Below are positions 54,759-63,801 of a stretch of 64,000 nucleotides of DNA, one piece after another. Source of the stretch: Actinomadura pelletieri DSM 43383 (GTDB taxonomy: Bacteria > Actinomycetota > Actinomycetes > Streptosporangiales > Streptosporangiaceae); NCBI RefSeq assembly GCF_003634705.1, contig NZ_RBWU01000002.1, positions 186,001 through 250,000 of the forward strand, given 5' to 3'. How positions within the stretch are numbered: position 1 is the stretch's first letter; each line of letters opens with the position of its first letter. Both the position numbers and the translations under genes were made by a program. The notes beneath the pieces were generated by a model that saw nothing but the letters and a program-made list of their open reading frames with translations, was not told where the DNA came from and made no database searches.

Positions 54759-55367
54759 ATGACCATTCGTTCCACGGGCGCGCGGGTCGCGGCGTACGCG
54801 TGGCTGACGTTCGCCGTCCTCAACCTCGTCGACCTGGTGTTCGGCATCACCGGCGACCCCACGTACTCGCTGACGGTCCTCACCATGGCGATGGTGCTGC
54901 TCCTCGGCTCCGGGATCGCCTACACGGTCGGGCTGCGGCCCGCGATCATCGGGGACGACGAGGCGGTCACGATCCGGAACCCGCTACGGGAGACCCGGGC
55001 GCCCTGGAGCGCGGTCCGGCGGATCGAGGGCACGAACGCGCTGACGGTTCGGTTCACGGGCCCGGACGGCGCGGAGCTGGAGACCCGGGCCTGGGTGCAT
55101 CAGACGTCGCCGCGCGCCCAGGCGAAGGCGGAGGCCCGCGCCCGCAAAGAACAGAACCGGGGACCGGGCGTCGACCTGCGGGGCCGGACACCGGCGGGCT
55201 TCGCGGCCGAACAGTTGAACGAGATCCGGGAGCGGAACCGCCCGAAGGAGAAGGGCACGGATAAGCCCGCCCGTGGGGCGGTCAGATGGTCGGTACCGGC
55301 GGTGGCGTCGCTGGTCGTGCCGCTCGTGGCGGTGATCGTCATCCCGATCGTGGAGGCGATCCGCTGA
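54759..55367 (+). CDS. PH-domain-like membrane protein
   Basis: A 202-residue protein with two N-terminal membrane helices (AAYAWLTFAVLNLVDLVFGI; LTVLTMAMVLLLGSGIAYTVGL), a short bacterial PH-like beta domain (IIGDDEAVTIRNPLRETRAPWSAVRRIEGTNALTVRFTGPDGAELETRAWV), a charged linker and a C-terminal helix ([25 protein letters not shown]). It starts 7 bases after add, so co-transcription is likely. Function unknown. Its 3' end overlaps the converging phospho-sugar mutase gene by 29 bases. Confidence 0.72.
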   Translation: MTIRSTGARVAAYAWLTFAVLNLVDLVFGITGDPTYSLTVLTMAMVLLLGSGIAYTVGLRPAIIGDDEAVTIRNPLRETRAPWSAVRRIEGTNALTVRFTGPDGAELETRAWVHQTSPRAQAKAEARARKEQNRGPGVDLRGRTPAGFAAEQLNEIRERNRPKEKGTDKPARGAVRWSVPAVASLVVPLVAVIVIPIVEAIR

Positions 55368-56991
55368 GGATCGCGGCGACGTCGGTGCGTAGGGCGTCCA
55401 GGTCGGTGGTGGCGAGTGCGCGGGCCGTGGTGATGTCGCCTTGGACGGGTGTGACGGTCTCCAGGTAGCACTTGAGTTTGGGTTCGGTTCCGGACGGTCG
55501 GACGATGAGGCGTGCCCGTCCGGACAAACGGAACCGCAGTCCCTCGGTCGGGGGGAGGCCGTTGACTCCGTCGGCCAGGTCGTCGAACACTTCGACCGTG
55601 CGTCCGCCGAGTCGGGTCGGGGGATCGGTGCGCAGCCGGGTCATCACGGTCGCGAGCTGGGCGGGGTCGGTGGCCCGGATGGACAGTTGTGCGGTGGCGT
55701 GCAGTCCGTATCGGCGGGCTTGGTCGTCGAGGAGGTCGAGCAGGGTGCGGTCGTCGCGGCGGGCCTGGGCGGCGATGGCGGCGACCGCGAGTGCGGCGGT
55801 GATGCCGTCCTTGTCGTTGACCAGCACCCCCCGGTCGTCACCGACGCTGTAACCCAATGCCTCTTCGTAACCGAAGACCAGCCGGTCGGAAGGCCGGGCG
55901 GCTTTCATGATCCATTTGAAGCCGGTGAGGGTCTCGGTGTGGCGGACGCCGTGCGCGGCGGCGATCGAGCGCAGCAGCGACGAGGACACGATCGTGGTGG
56001 CCACCAGCCGGTCAGGGCCGGTGGTGTGGTTCAAGATGTGTTCGGCCAGCAGCCCGCCGACCTCGTCCCCGGTCAACACCCGCCACCCTCCGGCGTGGGG
56101 GACGGCGACGGCGCAGCGGTCGGCGTCGGGATCGTTGGCGATCACCAGATCCGCCCCCCGCGCCTCAGCGAGCGTGACAGCCAGGTCGAGGGCGCCGGGT
56201 TCTTCGGGGTTGGGGAACGCCACGGTCGGAAAGTCCGGATCCGGATCAGCCTGCTCCGGCACGACGATCGGAGCAGCGAACCCGGCGCGTACGAAGGCGG
56301 TGAGGAGGGTGTCGCGTCCGACCCCGTGCAGGGGTGTGTAGACGATCGACAGATTCGGGTCGGGTGGGCCGAGTTCGAGGGAGGCTACGGCGTCCAGGTA
56401 CAGGTCGGTGTTGTCGTGGACGGGCCAGGAGTCACCGAGGGGGAGGGTGTCCACGCGGTCGATGGTGTCGATCGCGGCGGAGATCTCGGCATCGGTGGGT
56501 GGAATGATCTGGGCGCCGTCGGACCAGTACACCTTGTAGCCGTTATCGCGGGGCGGGTTGTGGCTGGCGGTCACCATCACCCCCGCCACCACATCCTCGA
56601 AGGCGCGCGTGAAATGCGCCAGAACGGGTGTGGGAACGGGTTGGGCGAACACCTCGGGCCGCAACCCCGCTCCGGCCAGGACGGCGGCGGTGTCGTGGGC
56701 GAACCGTCGTGAGCCGTGCCGGGCGTCGAACCCCACGATCACCCGCCCACCCGACGGCAGACACCGGCCCAGGCCTGCGGCCGCGCGCATCACCGTCACC
56801 CGGTTCATCCGGTTCGGGCCCGCACCCAACTCCCCCCGCAGCCCCGCCGTGCCGAACTCCAACCGCGCCCCGAACCGCGCCGACAACGCCGCCTGGTCGC
56901 CGGTGTCCAGGATCGCGCGGAGTTCGGCGCGGGTGTCGGGGTCGGGGTCTTGGGCCAGCCACTGCTCGGCGGCGGCGCGTAGCTCGTTCAC
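55339..56991 (-). CDS. Phospho-sugar mutase (phosphoglucomutase/phosphomannomutase family)
   Basis: A 550-residue alpha-D-phosphohexomutase. The phosphoserine loop is [20 protein letters not shown], the metal loop [10 protein letters not shown], the sugar-binding loop GYEEALGY and the phosphate-binding C-terminal loop [14 protein letters not shown]. The GTG at 56991 overlaps the pnp stop by four bases (GTGA). Translational coupling with purine nucleoside phosphorylase suggests it moves the phosphate of (deoxy)ribose-1-phosphate to C5, the phosphopentomutase step, as proposed for this gene pair. This is inference. Confidence 0.9.
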   Translation of the reverse strand: MNELRAAAEQWLAQDPDPDTRAELRAILDTGDQAALSARFGARLEFGTAGLRGELGAGPNRMNRVTVMRAAAGLGRCLPSGGRVIVGFDARHGSRRFAHDTAAVLAGAGLRPEVFAQPVPTPVLAHFTRAFEDVVAGVMVTASHNPPRDNGYKVYWSDGAQIIPPTDAEISAAIDTIDRVDTLPLGDSWPVHDNTDLYLDAVASLELGPPDPNLSIVYTPLHGVGRDTLLTAFVRAGFAAPIVVPEQADPDPDFPTVAFPNPEEPGALDLAVTLAEARGADLVIANDPDADRCAVAVPHAGGWRVLTGDEVGGLLAEHILNHTTGPDRLVATTIVSSSLLRSIAAAHGVRHTETLTGFKWIMKAARPSDRLVFGYEEALGYSVGDDRGVLVNDKDGITAALAVAAIAAQARRDDRTLLDLLDDQARRYGLHATAQLSIRATDPAQLATVMTRLRTDPPTRLGGRTVEVFDDLADGVNGLPPTEGLRFRLSGRARLIVRPSGTEPKLKCYLETVTPVQGDITTARALATTDLDALRTDVAAILSGSPPRSG

Positions 56992-57788
56992 AGTCGCGGT
57001 ACCAGCGTGGCCAGCAGGGACCCCATGCGCCCGGCGGATGCACGGCCCGCGGCCAGGACCTCTTGGTGGTCGAGGGGTTCGGCCGCCAACCCGGCCGCGA
57101 TGTTGGTGACCAGTGAGATTCCCAGGACCTCGGCGCCGCCACGCCGCGCCTCGATCGTCTCCAACACGGTGGACATCCCGACCATGTCCGCGCCCAATGT
57201 GCGCAGCATCCGGATCTCGGCGGGCGTCTCATACGACGGGCCCCGCAACGCCGCATACACCCCCTCCGACAGGTCCGGGTCCGCTTCCTTGGCCAACGCC
57301 CGCAACCGCCCCGAGTACGCCTCGGTCAGATCGAGGAACGTCGCGCCGGTCAACGGGTTGGCGCCCGACAGGTTGAGATGGTCGGCGATCAGGACGGGAT
57401 CACCGACCTGTTGATGCTCGGGCCGCAACCCACCCGCCGCGTTGGTCAACACCACCGTCCCGACCCCGGCGGCCAGCGCCGTCCGGATCGGGTGCACCAC
57501 CGCGTCGACGCCGTGGCCTTCGTACAGGTGGGTGCGGCCCAACAACACCAACACCCGGCGCCCGGCCGTCTCCACCACCCGCACCCGACCCGCATGACCC
57601 TCCACGGCAGGTCGGGCGAAGCCCGGCAGGTCGGTGACCGGGAACTCGGCGACGGGCTCACCCAACGCGTCCGCGGCCGGCACCCACCCCGAACCCATCA
57701 CCACAGCCACATCGAACGAACCCGAAGACGTTCGGGCCCGCAACTCCTCCGCGGCCTCCGCCGCCACCGTGAAAGCGTCGATGCTCAC
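56988..57788 (-). CDS. Purine nucleoside phosphorylase
   Basis: Phosphorolyses purine nucleosides to base and (deoxy)ribose-1-phosphate. The 266-residue trimeric-class enzyme has [15 protein letters not shown], the phosphate-binding [20 protein letters not shown], the base-binding [27 protein letters not shown] and [11 protein letters not shown] with the conserved Asn. It starts at GTG 57788. Its stop overlaps the start of the mutase gene, placing nucleoside cleavage and sugar-phosphate isomerisation in one operon, complementing add, cdd and deoA. Confidence 0.94.
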   Translation of the reverse strand: MSIDAFTVAAEAAEELRARTSSGSFDVAVVMGSGWVPAADALGEPVAEFPVTDLPGFARPAVEGHAGRVRVVETAGRRVLVLLGRTHLYEGHGVDAVVHPIRTALAAGVGTVVLTNAAGGLRPEHQQVGDPVLIADHLNLSGANPLTGATFLDLTEAYSGRLRALAKEADPDLSEGVYAALRGPSYETPAEIRMLRTLGADMVGMSTVLETIEARRGGAEVLGISLVTNIAAGLAAEPLDHQEVLAAGRASAGRMGSLLATLVPRL

Positions 57789-57817
57789 AGCGCCGACATT
57801 ACCGGCGCCGTCCCGGA

Positions 57818-58270
57818 TCAGTCGCCGAGCGAGGTGCAGGGGCGGGTGCGCAGGTCCTTGACGTAGTCGTCGGGGGCGCCCGCCTTCTCCGCCGCGTCCG
57901 CGAGGATGCCGAGGTAGCGCGCGGACGGCAGCCCGCCCTCATAGTCGTCCAGGACGTACGTCCAGCACAGTACGTCGCCGTCCAGCGTCTGCACCCGCAC
58001 CCTGATCTTGTGGTGGACGTCGAGTGAGGCCCCCTCCCAGGCGTCGAGTTCCTTCTCGTCCCAGGCCGGAACGTCGTAGATCACGACGAAGACCTGCTCG
58101 GACTCGTCCTCGACGACGGTCGCGAGGGCGCCCTCCCAGCCCTTGTCCTGCCCGCCGAAGGTCAGCCGCCAGCCGGTCAGCCAGCCGGTGCCGCGCATGG
58201 GCGAGTGCGGAGCCCGGCTCGCCATCTGCTCGGGGTCCATGTTGGAGGCGTACGCCGCGTACAGTGCCAC
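57818..58270 (-). CDS. Gamma-glutamylcyclotransferase-like protein
   Basis: A 150-residue GGCT-like protein: [40 protein letters not shown] at the start matches the YxSN loop of the family, and [21 protein letters not shown] contains the Asp/Glu expected near the active site. Members release 5-oxoproline from gamma-glutamyl peptides, although many bacterial ones are untested. GTG 58270 gives the typical start; TTG 58279 would add three residues. It lies 29 bases upstream of pnp in the same direction and may share its transcript. Confidence 0.8.
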   Translation of the reverse strand: MALYAAYASNMDPEQMASRAPHSPMRGTGWLTGWRLTFGGQDKGWEGALATVVEDESEQVFVVIYDVPAWDEKELDAWEGASLDVHHKIRVRVQTLDGDVLCWTYVLDDYEGGLPSARYLGILADAAEKAGAPDDYVKDLRTRPCTSLGD

Positions 58271-58382
58271 GCTTGCCAACGTTACGCCACGCGGGGATAG
58301 CGGGGGGTGTCCCCTCGGGGATGGCGCGCCCCGGGCGTTCAGGGGAGGGGCCGGGACTTTTCAGTGCGATGAGTAGGAAACA

Positions 58383-59777
58383 ATGGAAGACGTGACCCGA
58401 ATCGTGATCATCGGCGGAGGACCGGGCGGATACGAGGCCGCGCTCGTCGCGGCGCAGCTCGGCGCCGACGTGACCGTCGTGGAACGGGACGGTCCTGGCG
58501 GCGCCTGCGTGCTCACCGACTGTGTGCCCTCCAAGACGCTCATCGCCACCTCGACCCGTATCGCGGTCATGTCGGAGTCGGCGGGTCTCGGCCTGCGCTT
58601 CAACGGCGGTCCGGACGGGATCGTCGGCGCGCTGGAGGCCGACCTGGCGACCGTCAACAAACGTGTGAAGGACCTCGCGCGGGCCCAGTCGTTCGATGTG
58701 GCCGAACGTCTCGCCTACGAAGAGGTCAAGATCGTCCGTGGTGAGGCCCGGCTGGTGGAGCCGCATGTCGTCGCGGTCGGCGACCGGCGTATCCGCGCCG
58801 ACATCGTGCTGCTCGCGACGGGCGCGACACCGCGGGTGCTGCCCGGCGCGGAACCGGACGGCGAGCGCATCCTGAACTGGCGCCAGCTGTACGACCTGCC
58901 GGAGCTGCCCGAGGAACTGATCGTCGTGGGGTCCGGTGTGACGGGCGTCGAGCTGGCCGGGGCGTACCTGTCGCTCGGGTCGCGGGTGACGCTGGTGTCG
59001 TCGCGCGACCGGATCCTGCCGACGGAGGACGCGGACGCCGCGGCCGTCCTGCAGGAGGTGTTCCTGCGGCGCGGGATGAACGTGATGTCGCGGTCCCGGG
59101 CGGCGGGCGTCGAACGGTCCGGCAACGGCGTGATCGTCACGTTGGAGGACGGGACGAAGGTCGAGGGCACCCATTGCCTGATGACGGTCGGGATGATCCC
59201 GAACACCCGCGGCATCGGCCTGGAGGACGTCGGCGTCCGCTGCGACCCGCGCGGGTTCGTGGAGGTCGACAAGGTGTCGCGGACGTCCGTCCCGCACATC
59301 TACGCGTCCGGTGACTGCACGGGCGTGCTGATGTTGGCGTCGGTCGCGGGCATGCAGGGCCGTATCGCCATGTGGCACGCGCTGGGCGAGGCGGTGCAGC
59401 CGTTGAAGCTCGGCTGGGTCGCGTCCAACATCTTCACCGACCCGGAGGTGGCGTCGGTGGGTGTGACACAGCAGATGGTCGACTCCGGTGACGTCAACGC
59501 CCGGACGGTCATGCTGCCGCTGTTCACCAACGCGCGCGCCAAGATGCAGGGCTTCGAGGACGGCTTCGTGAAGCTGTTCTGCCGCCCGTCCACCGGGATC
59601 GTGCTGGGCGGCGTCATCGTGGCGCCCAGGGCCAGCGAACTGATCCTGGGCGTCTCGATAGCGGTCCAGCAGCACCTCACCGTCAACCAGGTGGCCCAGA
59701 CGTTCGCGGTGTACCCGTCGCTGTCGGGCAGCATCACCGAGGCGTCCCGCCGCCTGATGGCCGAGCACGCGTACTAG
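58383..59777 (+). CDS. LpdA-type NAD(P)H-quinone dehydrogenase (pyridine nucleotide-disulfide oxidoreductase family)
   Basis: A 464-residue flavoprotein. FAD motif IIGGGPGGYEAAL at 8-21, redox pair C42/C47 in GGACVLTDCVPSK, NAD motif VVGSGVTGVELAGAYLSLG and GDCTGVLMLASVA. The C-terminal His-Glu acid-base pair of real lipoamide dehydrogenases (HPTxxE) is replaced by YPSLSGS, so it is not a pyruvate dehydrogenase E3. This matches the mycobacterial LpdA (Rv3303c) group, which reduces quinones. AGGAAA precedes ATG 58383. Its TAG stop lies in a CTAG shared with the opposite transporter gene. Confidence 0.9.
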   Translation: MEDVTRIVIIGGGPGGYEAALVAAQLGADVTVVERDGPGGACVLTDCVPSKTLIATSTRIAVMSESAGLGLRFNGGPDGIVGALEADLATVNKRVKDLARAQSFDVAERLAYEEVKIVRGEARLVEPHVVAVGDRRIRADIVLLATGATPRVLPGAEPDGERILNWRQLYDLPELPEELIVVGSGVTGVELAGAYLSLGSRVTLVSSRDRILPTEDADAAAVLQEVFLRRGMNVMSRSRAAGVERSGNGVIVTLEDGTKVEGTHCLMTVGMIPNTRGIGLEDVGVRCDPRGFVEVDKVSRTSVPHIYASGDCTGVLMLASVAGMQGRIAMWHALGEAVQPLKLGWVASNIFTDPEVASVGVTQQMVDSGDVNARTVMLPLFTNARAKMQGFEDGFVKLFCRPSTGIVLGGVIVAPRASELILGVSIAVQQHLTVNQVAQTFAVYPSLSGSITEASRRLMAEHAY

Positions 59778-61057
59778 GAGAAGTACCGGAGCGCCACGTA
59801 CACCCAGGCCATGAAGGTGCTCAGTATCGTGATGCCGATTCCGTAGCGGGTGAACTGCCAGAAGCTGATCGGGTGACCGGTCCGGGCGGCGATGCCGATG
59901 GCGACGACGTTGGCGCTCGCGGCGACCGCCGTGCCGTTCCCGCCGAAGTCGGCCCCCAGGGCGAACGACCACCACAGCGCGTCCGCGGTCTGCGGGTCTG
60001 CGCCCTCGGCCATCCCCTCCACGATCGGCGCCATCGTCGCCGTGTACGGGATGTTGTCGAAGAACGCGCCGAGGACGGCGGAGCCGAACACCAGGCTGGT
60101 CGCGGCGGCGAAGTAGTTGTCGCCGATGGAGTCCGCGGCCCAGGTGCCGATGTTCTCGATGACGCCGGTGTGCCCGAGGCCCGCCACCATCACGAACAGC
60201 CCCATGAAGAACACCAGGACGCCCCATTCGACCTCTTTGAGGACGTCCTCGACCTCGACGTTCGTGACCAGCAGCATGACGCCCGCGCCGATGAGCGCCA
60301 CGATCGACGGCTCCACGTGCAGCACCGAGTGCAATGAGAACCCGACGATGATCAGCCCGAGCACGACCAGGCATCGGGTCAGCAGCCGGGGGTCGGTGAT
60401 GGCCTTGCGCTCGTCGAGCGCCATCACCTCGTCCACATACCGCTCGTCGTAGTTGAACGACTTGCGGAAGATCCACCGCGCCATCACCACGAACGTGACG
60501 AAGATGATCACGACGATCGGCGTCATGTGCATCAGGAAGTCGTTGAACGTCAGGCCCGCGCGGCTGCCGATGATGATGTTCGGTGGGTCGCCGATGAGGG
60601 TGGCGGCGCCGCCGATGTTGGACGCCAGCACCTCGGCGATCAGGTACGGCTGGGCGGGGATGCGCAACCGGTTGCACACCACCACCGTCACCGGTGCCAC
60701 CAGCATGATCGTGGTGACGTTGTCCAGGAACGGCGAGGCCACGGCGGTGATGCCCATCAGCATCACCAGCAGCCGGTACGGCCTGCCCCGCGAGCGTTTG
60801 GCCGCCCAGATCGCCAGGTACTCGAACAGTCCGGTGCCCTTGATGACCCCGACGACGATCATCATGCCGAGCAGCAGGAAGATGACGTTCCAGTCGATGC
60901 CCTCGTGCTCGGCGTAGAAGACGTCGGCGCCCGAGGTCAGCCCGAGCACCGTCATCAGGCCTGCCGCGATCAGCACGACCTTGACCTTGTCGACCTTCTC
61001 CGTCGCGATGAAGAAGAACGCGACGACGAAGATCGTGAGCGCCACGACAGCGCTCAC
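59774..61057 (-). CDS. ArsB/NhaD-family ion transporter
   Basis: A 427-residue protein with about 11-12 membrane helices of the ion transporter superfamily. Signatures include FLDNVTTIMLVAPVTVVVCNRL, ASNIGGAATLIGDPPNIIIGSRAGLTFNDF (first re-entrant motif) and a pseudo-repeat in GSAVLGAFFDNIPYTATMAPIVEG and GADFGGNGTAVAASANVVAIGIAARTGHPISF (second repeat). Family members exchange Na+/H+ or transport arsenite or dicarboxylates. The ion is not predictable. It starts at GTG 61057, 43 bases after a CBS-domain gene in the same direction, suggesting nucleotide-linked control. Confidence 0.87.
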   Translation of the reverse strand: MSAVVALTIFVVAFFFIATEKVDKVKVVLIAAGLMTVLGLTSGADVFYAEHEGIDWNVIFLLLGMMIVVGVIKGTGLFEYLAIWAAKRSRGRPYRLLVMLMGITAVASPFLDNVTTIMLVAPVTVVVCNRLRIPAQPYLIAEVLASNIGGAATLIGDPPNIIIGSRAGLTFNDFLMHMTPIVVIIFVTFVVMARWIFRKSFNYDERYVDEVMALDERKAITDPRLLTRCLVVLGLIIVGFSLHSVLHVEPSIVALIGAGVMLLVTNVEVEDVLKEVEWGVLVFFMGLFVMVAGLGHTGVIENIGTWAADSIGDNYFAAATSLVFGSAVLGAFFDNIPYTATMAPIVEGMAEGADPQTADALWWSFALGADFGGNGTAVAASANVVAIGIAARTGHPISFWQFTRYGIGITILSTFMAWVYVALRYFS

Positions 61058-61100
61058 CGCGCACCCCCTGGGTGCGCGGTGCCGAGAGGCGGAAGGTCGG

Positions 61101-61562
61101 TCAGCCCTCGTCGGGTCTGGCCAGCGCGAGCGCCGACAGGAGCCGGTCCAGCGTGATCGCGCCGGCCAGCCGCCCGCTGTCGTCGACCACGGCGACCAGC
61201 GGGCTGCGCTGCCGCGCCATCAGGGTGGCGAGCTCCAGCAGCGTCGCGGACGCCTTGACGACCGTGGGACGGGGAGGGTGCGCGCCGAGACAGTCGTCGA
61301 CCGTCCGGTCGCGCAGCTCGTGCCAGAAGACGTCGGCGTGCGCCTCGTCCACGGCCCGGGTCAGCGCCGGGTCGTCCTGGTAGGCCGCGGGCACCGCCAG
61401 CCGCAGCACCTGCGTGCCGGGCAGGACCGTGCGGGGCCGCTGTTCCCCGTCGATCACGATGAGGCCGGGAAGACGGCCCAGCGCCATGACCTGGATCGCG
61501 TGGGCGATCGAGTCGCCCAACGTCACGGTCGGCACCTGTACGGCGATGTCCCGCGCTTGCAT
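61101..61562 (-). CDS. CBS-pair protein, likely partner of the ArsB/NhaD transporter
   Basis: A 153-residue protein from ATG 61562, with GGAAGGA upstream, made of two CBS motifs: MQARDIAVQVPTVTLGDSIAHAIQVMALGRLPGLIVID (about 1-38) and VKASATLLELATLMARQRSPLVAVVDDSGRLAGAITLDRLLSAL (about 100-145), with a longer insertion between them. CBS pairs bind adenine nucleotides and gate transporters or enzymes. A longer reading from 61784 has no family support. It is the first gene of the operon with the transporter. Confidence 0.82.
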   Translation of the reverse strand: MQARDIAVQVPTVTLGDSIAHAIQVMALGRLPGLIVIDGEQRPRTVLPGTQVLRLAVPAAYQDDPALTRAVDEAHADVFWHELRDRTVDDCLGAHPPRPTVVKASATLLELATLMARQRSPLVAVVDDSGRLAGAITLDRLLSALALARPDEG

Positions 61563-61874
61563 GGTGGTGGTGTCCTTCCGGCTCCCGGAGAGCCTCGTTC
61601 CTCGCGCTGATAGATCCCTCCTCCTGGCGCCCGGGAAGGGCCCGTCGCAGGACGGGCGCCGCCGCGCCGTGGGCAGGGGACGGTGTGCTCCGCCAGATCG
61701 TGGTGCCATGCGTCCGCCCCTTTCCGCGTACGCTGTCCAGTCTTTGCGGCGGCGGGCCGAGTCGATATCGGGTCTGATCCCCATATCGAGCTGGAGGAAT
61801 CATGTATTCGCAGCCGGCGGGGAGGTCCCGCGCGATGTCGAGCCTAGGATGAGGACGAGACCGGAGGTGATCGG
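61563..61874. promoter_or_regulatory. Divergent intergenic region, CBS gene / response regulator
   Basis: A 312-base gap with no gene. It holds an imperfect 28-bp palindrome: TCGATATCGGG (61762-61772) and CCCCATATCGA (61779-61789), 10 of 11 paired, six-base centre. The palindrome is 86 bases before the response-regulator start and about 200 bases from the CBS gene, a fitting site for the response regulator itself. Confidence 0.5.
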
Positions 61875-62534
61875 GTGCACACTCGCGGGTCCGCCACCCG
61901 GATTCTGCTGGCCGACGACCACGCGCTGGTGCGCCGCGGGCTGCGGCTGATCCTGGACGCCGAACCCGACCTGACCGTGGTCGCCGAGGCCGCCGACGGC
62001 GCGGAGGCGATCGAGGCGTGCGGCCGCGACGGCGTCGACCTCGCGATCCTGGACATCGCCATGCCGCGCATGACGGGCCTGCAAGCGGCCCGGGAGATCT
62101 CCCGCCGCTTTCCCGACGTCCGGACGCTGATGCTGTCGATGTACGACAACGAGCAGTACCTGTTCGAGGCGCTGAAGGCGGGCGCGTCCGGGTATGTGCT
62201 GAAGTCCGTCGCCGACCGTGACCTGCTGCACGCGATCCGCGCCGCGATGCGCGGCGAACCGTTCCTGTACCCGGCGGCCGTCACCGCGCTGATCCGCGAG
62301 TACCTCGCCCGCGACCGGGACGGCGACGCTCCCGCCACCCTCCTCACGCCTCGCGAAGAGGAGATCATCAAGCTGGTCGCGGAGGGCTACTCGTCCAAGC
62401 GGATCGCGGAGACGCTCACCATCAGCGTCAAGACCGTCGACCGGCACCGCGCGAACATCCTCGGCAAGCTCGGCATGCGCGACCGACTGGAGTTGACGAA
62501 GTACGCCATCCGCGTCGGCCTCGTAGAACCCTAG
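61875..62534 (+). CDS. NarL/LuxR-family response regulator
   Basis: A 219-residue response regulator starting at GTG 61875 after GGAGGTGAT. The receiver domain (about 8-125) has the acidic pair DD at 14-15, phospho-acceptor D60 in AILDIAMPRM, the Ser/Thr switch region LMLSMYD and the Lys in GYVLKSV. The C-terminal LuxR-type HTH (about 155-215) reads LTPREEEIIKLVAEGYSSKRIAETLTISVKTVDRHRANILGKL. It converges on a histidine kinase gene of the matching NarX/DesK class, which is its likely partner. Confidence 0.93.
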   Translation: MHTRGSATRILLADDHALVRRGLRLILDAEPDLTVVAEAADGAEAIEACGRDGVDLAILDIAMPRMTGLQAAREISRRFPDVRTLMLSMYDNEQYLFEALKAGASGYVLKSVADRDLLHAIRAAMRGEPFLYPAAVTALIREYLARDRDGDAPATLLTPREEEIIKLVAEGYSSKRIAETLTISVKTVDRHRANILGKLGMRDRLELTKYAIRVGLVEP

Positions 62535-62567
62535 AACCTCAGCCCGCGCGCGAACGCGTTGGCCGGG

Positions 62568-62645
62568 CGGATCGCGAAGCGATGCCGCGGTCGCACCAGG
62601 AACGGTCACGTGGCGAGCCGTTAGGCGAGCGGAGTGGGCCGGGCC
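62568..62645. repeat. Second copy of the GCGAG/GCGAAGCGATG extragenic motif
   Basis: Between the convergent two-component genes, GATCGCGAAGCGATG (62571 onward) and GCGAGCCGTTAGGCGAGCGGAG repeat the words seen downstream of purH at 9340-9400. It may act as a terminator region or a dispersed repeat. Confidence 0.45.
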
Positions 62646-62650
62646 TGCGA

Positions 62651-63634
62651 TCAACTCAATGCGGCACGGCGGACGCCGCGTGGGGGGATGACGAGTTCGA
62701 CTTTCGTGCCGCCGTTGTTCGCGGGGCCGATCGTGAGTTGTGCGCCGATGAGCATCGCGCGTTCCTGCATGCCGTGGATGCCGGAGCCGACCTTGGTGGG
62801 CGGGCCCGAACCGTCGTCGACGACCCGCAGCACGACACGGCCGTCGTCGTCCTGGGTCAGGGACAGTTCCGCGTTCCGCGCGCCGGAGTGCCGCCAGACG
62901 TTCGTCAGGCCCTCCTGCGCGATCCGGTAGATCACCAGTTCGGCGTCGGGACTGAGCCCCGCGAGGCCGGTCTGGACGCGGCGGGTCACGCGTGGGCCGC
63001 CGGTTCCGGAGAAGTCCCCGGCGAGCGCGGTGAGCGCGCTGGTCAGGCCGAGGTCGTCGAGGACGCCCGGACGCAGCCGGCGGGCGACCCGGCGGACCTC
63101 GTCCAGGCTCGACCGGACGGTCTCCTGGACGTTGCGCAGCTCGTCCGCCACCTCGTCCGGCGCCCGGTTCACCACCGACTTCAGTTCCAGCAGCACAACG
63201 GTCAGGCTCTGCCCGATCTCGTCGTGCAGTTCCTGCGCGATGCGGCGGCGTTCGGCCTCCTGCGCGTCCAGGACGACGGCGGTGCTGATGCTGCGGTCGG
63301 CCTCCAGCCGGTCGAGCATCGCGTTGAACTCGTCGACCAGATGGAACAGGTCACCGTTGCGGCCCGCCTCAAGGCGGTCACCGGACCGCAGCGAGTCGAG
63401 CCGCGCCATCAGGGCGGTGAGCCGCTCCAGGGGCGCGAGGCTGGCGCGCAGCAGGATCGCGTTCGCCGCCATCATCACCGTGAGCCCGACCACCAGCACG
63501 GGAAGCTCGCGGAGCAGCACGAACGAGGACACGGTGACGGGCGCGACGGCCAGCGCGGCCGTGCCCACCGCGAAGATCAGCCCGTTGATGCCGAGGATGC
63601 GCCAGTAGAGTGCCGAGGCGGGTGTCCTGCTCAT
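62651..63634 (-). CDS. Sensor histidine kinase (NarX/DesK class)
   Basis: A 327-residue kinase from ATG 63634. Two membrane helices (YWRILGINGLIFAVGTAALAV; VLLRELPVLVVGLTVMMAANAILL) with almost no extracytoplasmic loop, then HAMP-like linker (LAPLERLTALMARLDSLRSGD), HisKA_3 with the phospho-accepting His in AERRRIAQELHDEIGQSLTVVL, and HATPase_c with N box VIYRIAQEGLTNVWRHSGA and G box VVDDGSGPPTKVGSGIHGMQERAMLIG. The tiny sensor loop suggests detection in or at the membrane. It pairs with the convergent NarL-type regulator. The start is uncertain by a few codons. Confidence 0.9.
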   Translation of the reverse strand: MSRTPASALYWRILGINGLIFAVGTAALAVAPVTVSSFVLLRELPVLVVGLTVMMAANAILLRASLAPLERLTALMARLDSLRSGDRLEAGRNGDLFHLVDEFNAMLDRLEADRSISTAVVLDAQEAERRRIAQELHDEIGQSLTVVLLELKSVVNRAPDEVADELRNVQETVRSSLDEVRRVARRLRPGVLDDLGLTSALTALAGDFSGTGGPRVTRRVQTGLAGLSPDAELVIYRIAQEGLTNVWRHSGARNAELSLTQDDDGRVVLRVVDDGSGPPTKVGSGIHGMQERAMLIGAQLTIGPANNGGTKVELVIPPRGVRRAALS

Positions 63635-63801
63635 GGGTCCACGTGACCGCATCACACCTCGCGTTGTCCATGCGTGACGCCTCGGGCGGGGATGCACGGT
63701 GCGCCCCGGCCGAAATGGGCGACGGGCCCGATGGCGGAACCGTGTTCCGTCGCCGACGGTGGAAGGGGATCGCACGCGCGGCCGAACCGGAGGTGGGACG
63801 G

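Noticed and set aside
61563..61784. Long N-terminal extension of the CBS protein
   Set aside because: Arg/Pro-rich, no homology pattern, and a good ribosome-binding site precedes ATG 61562.
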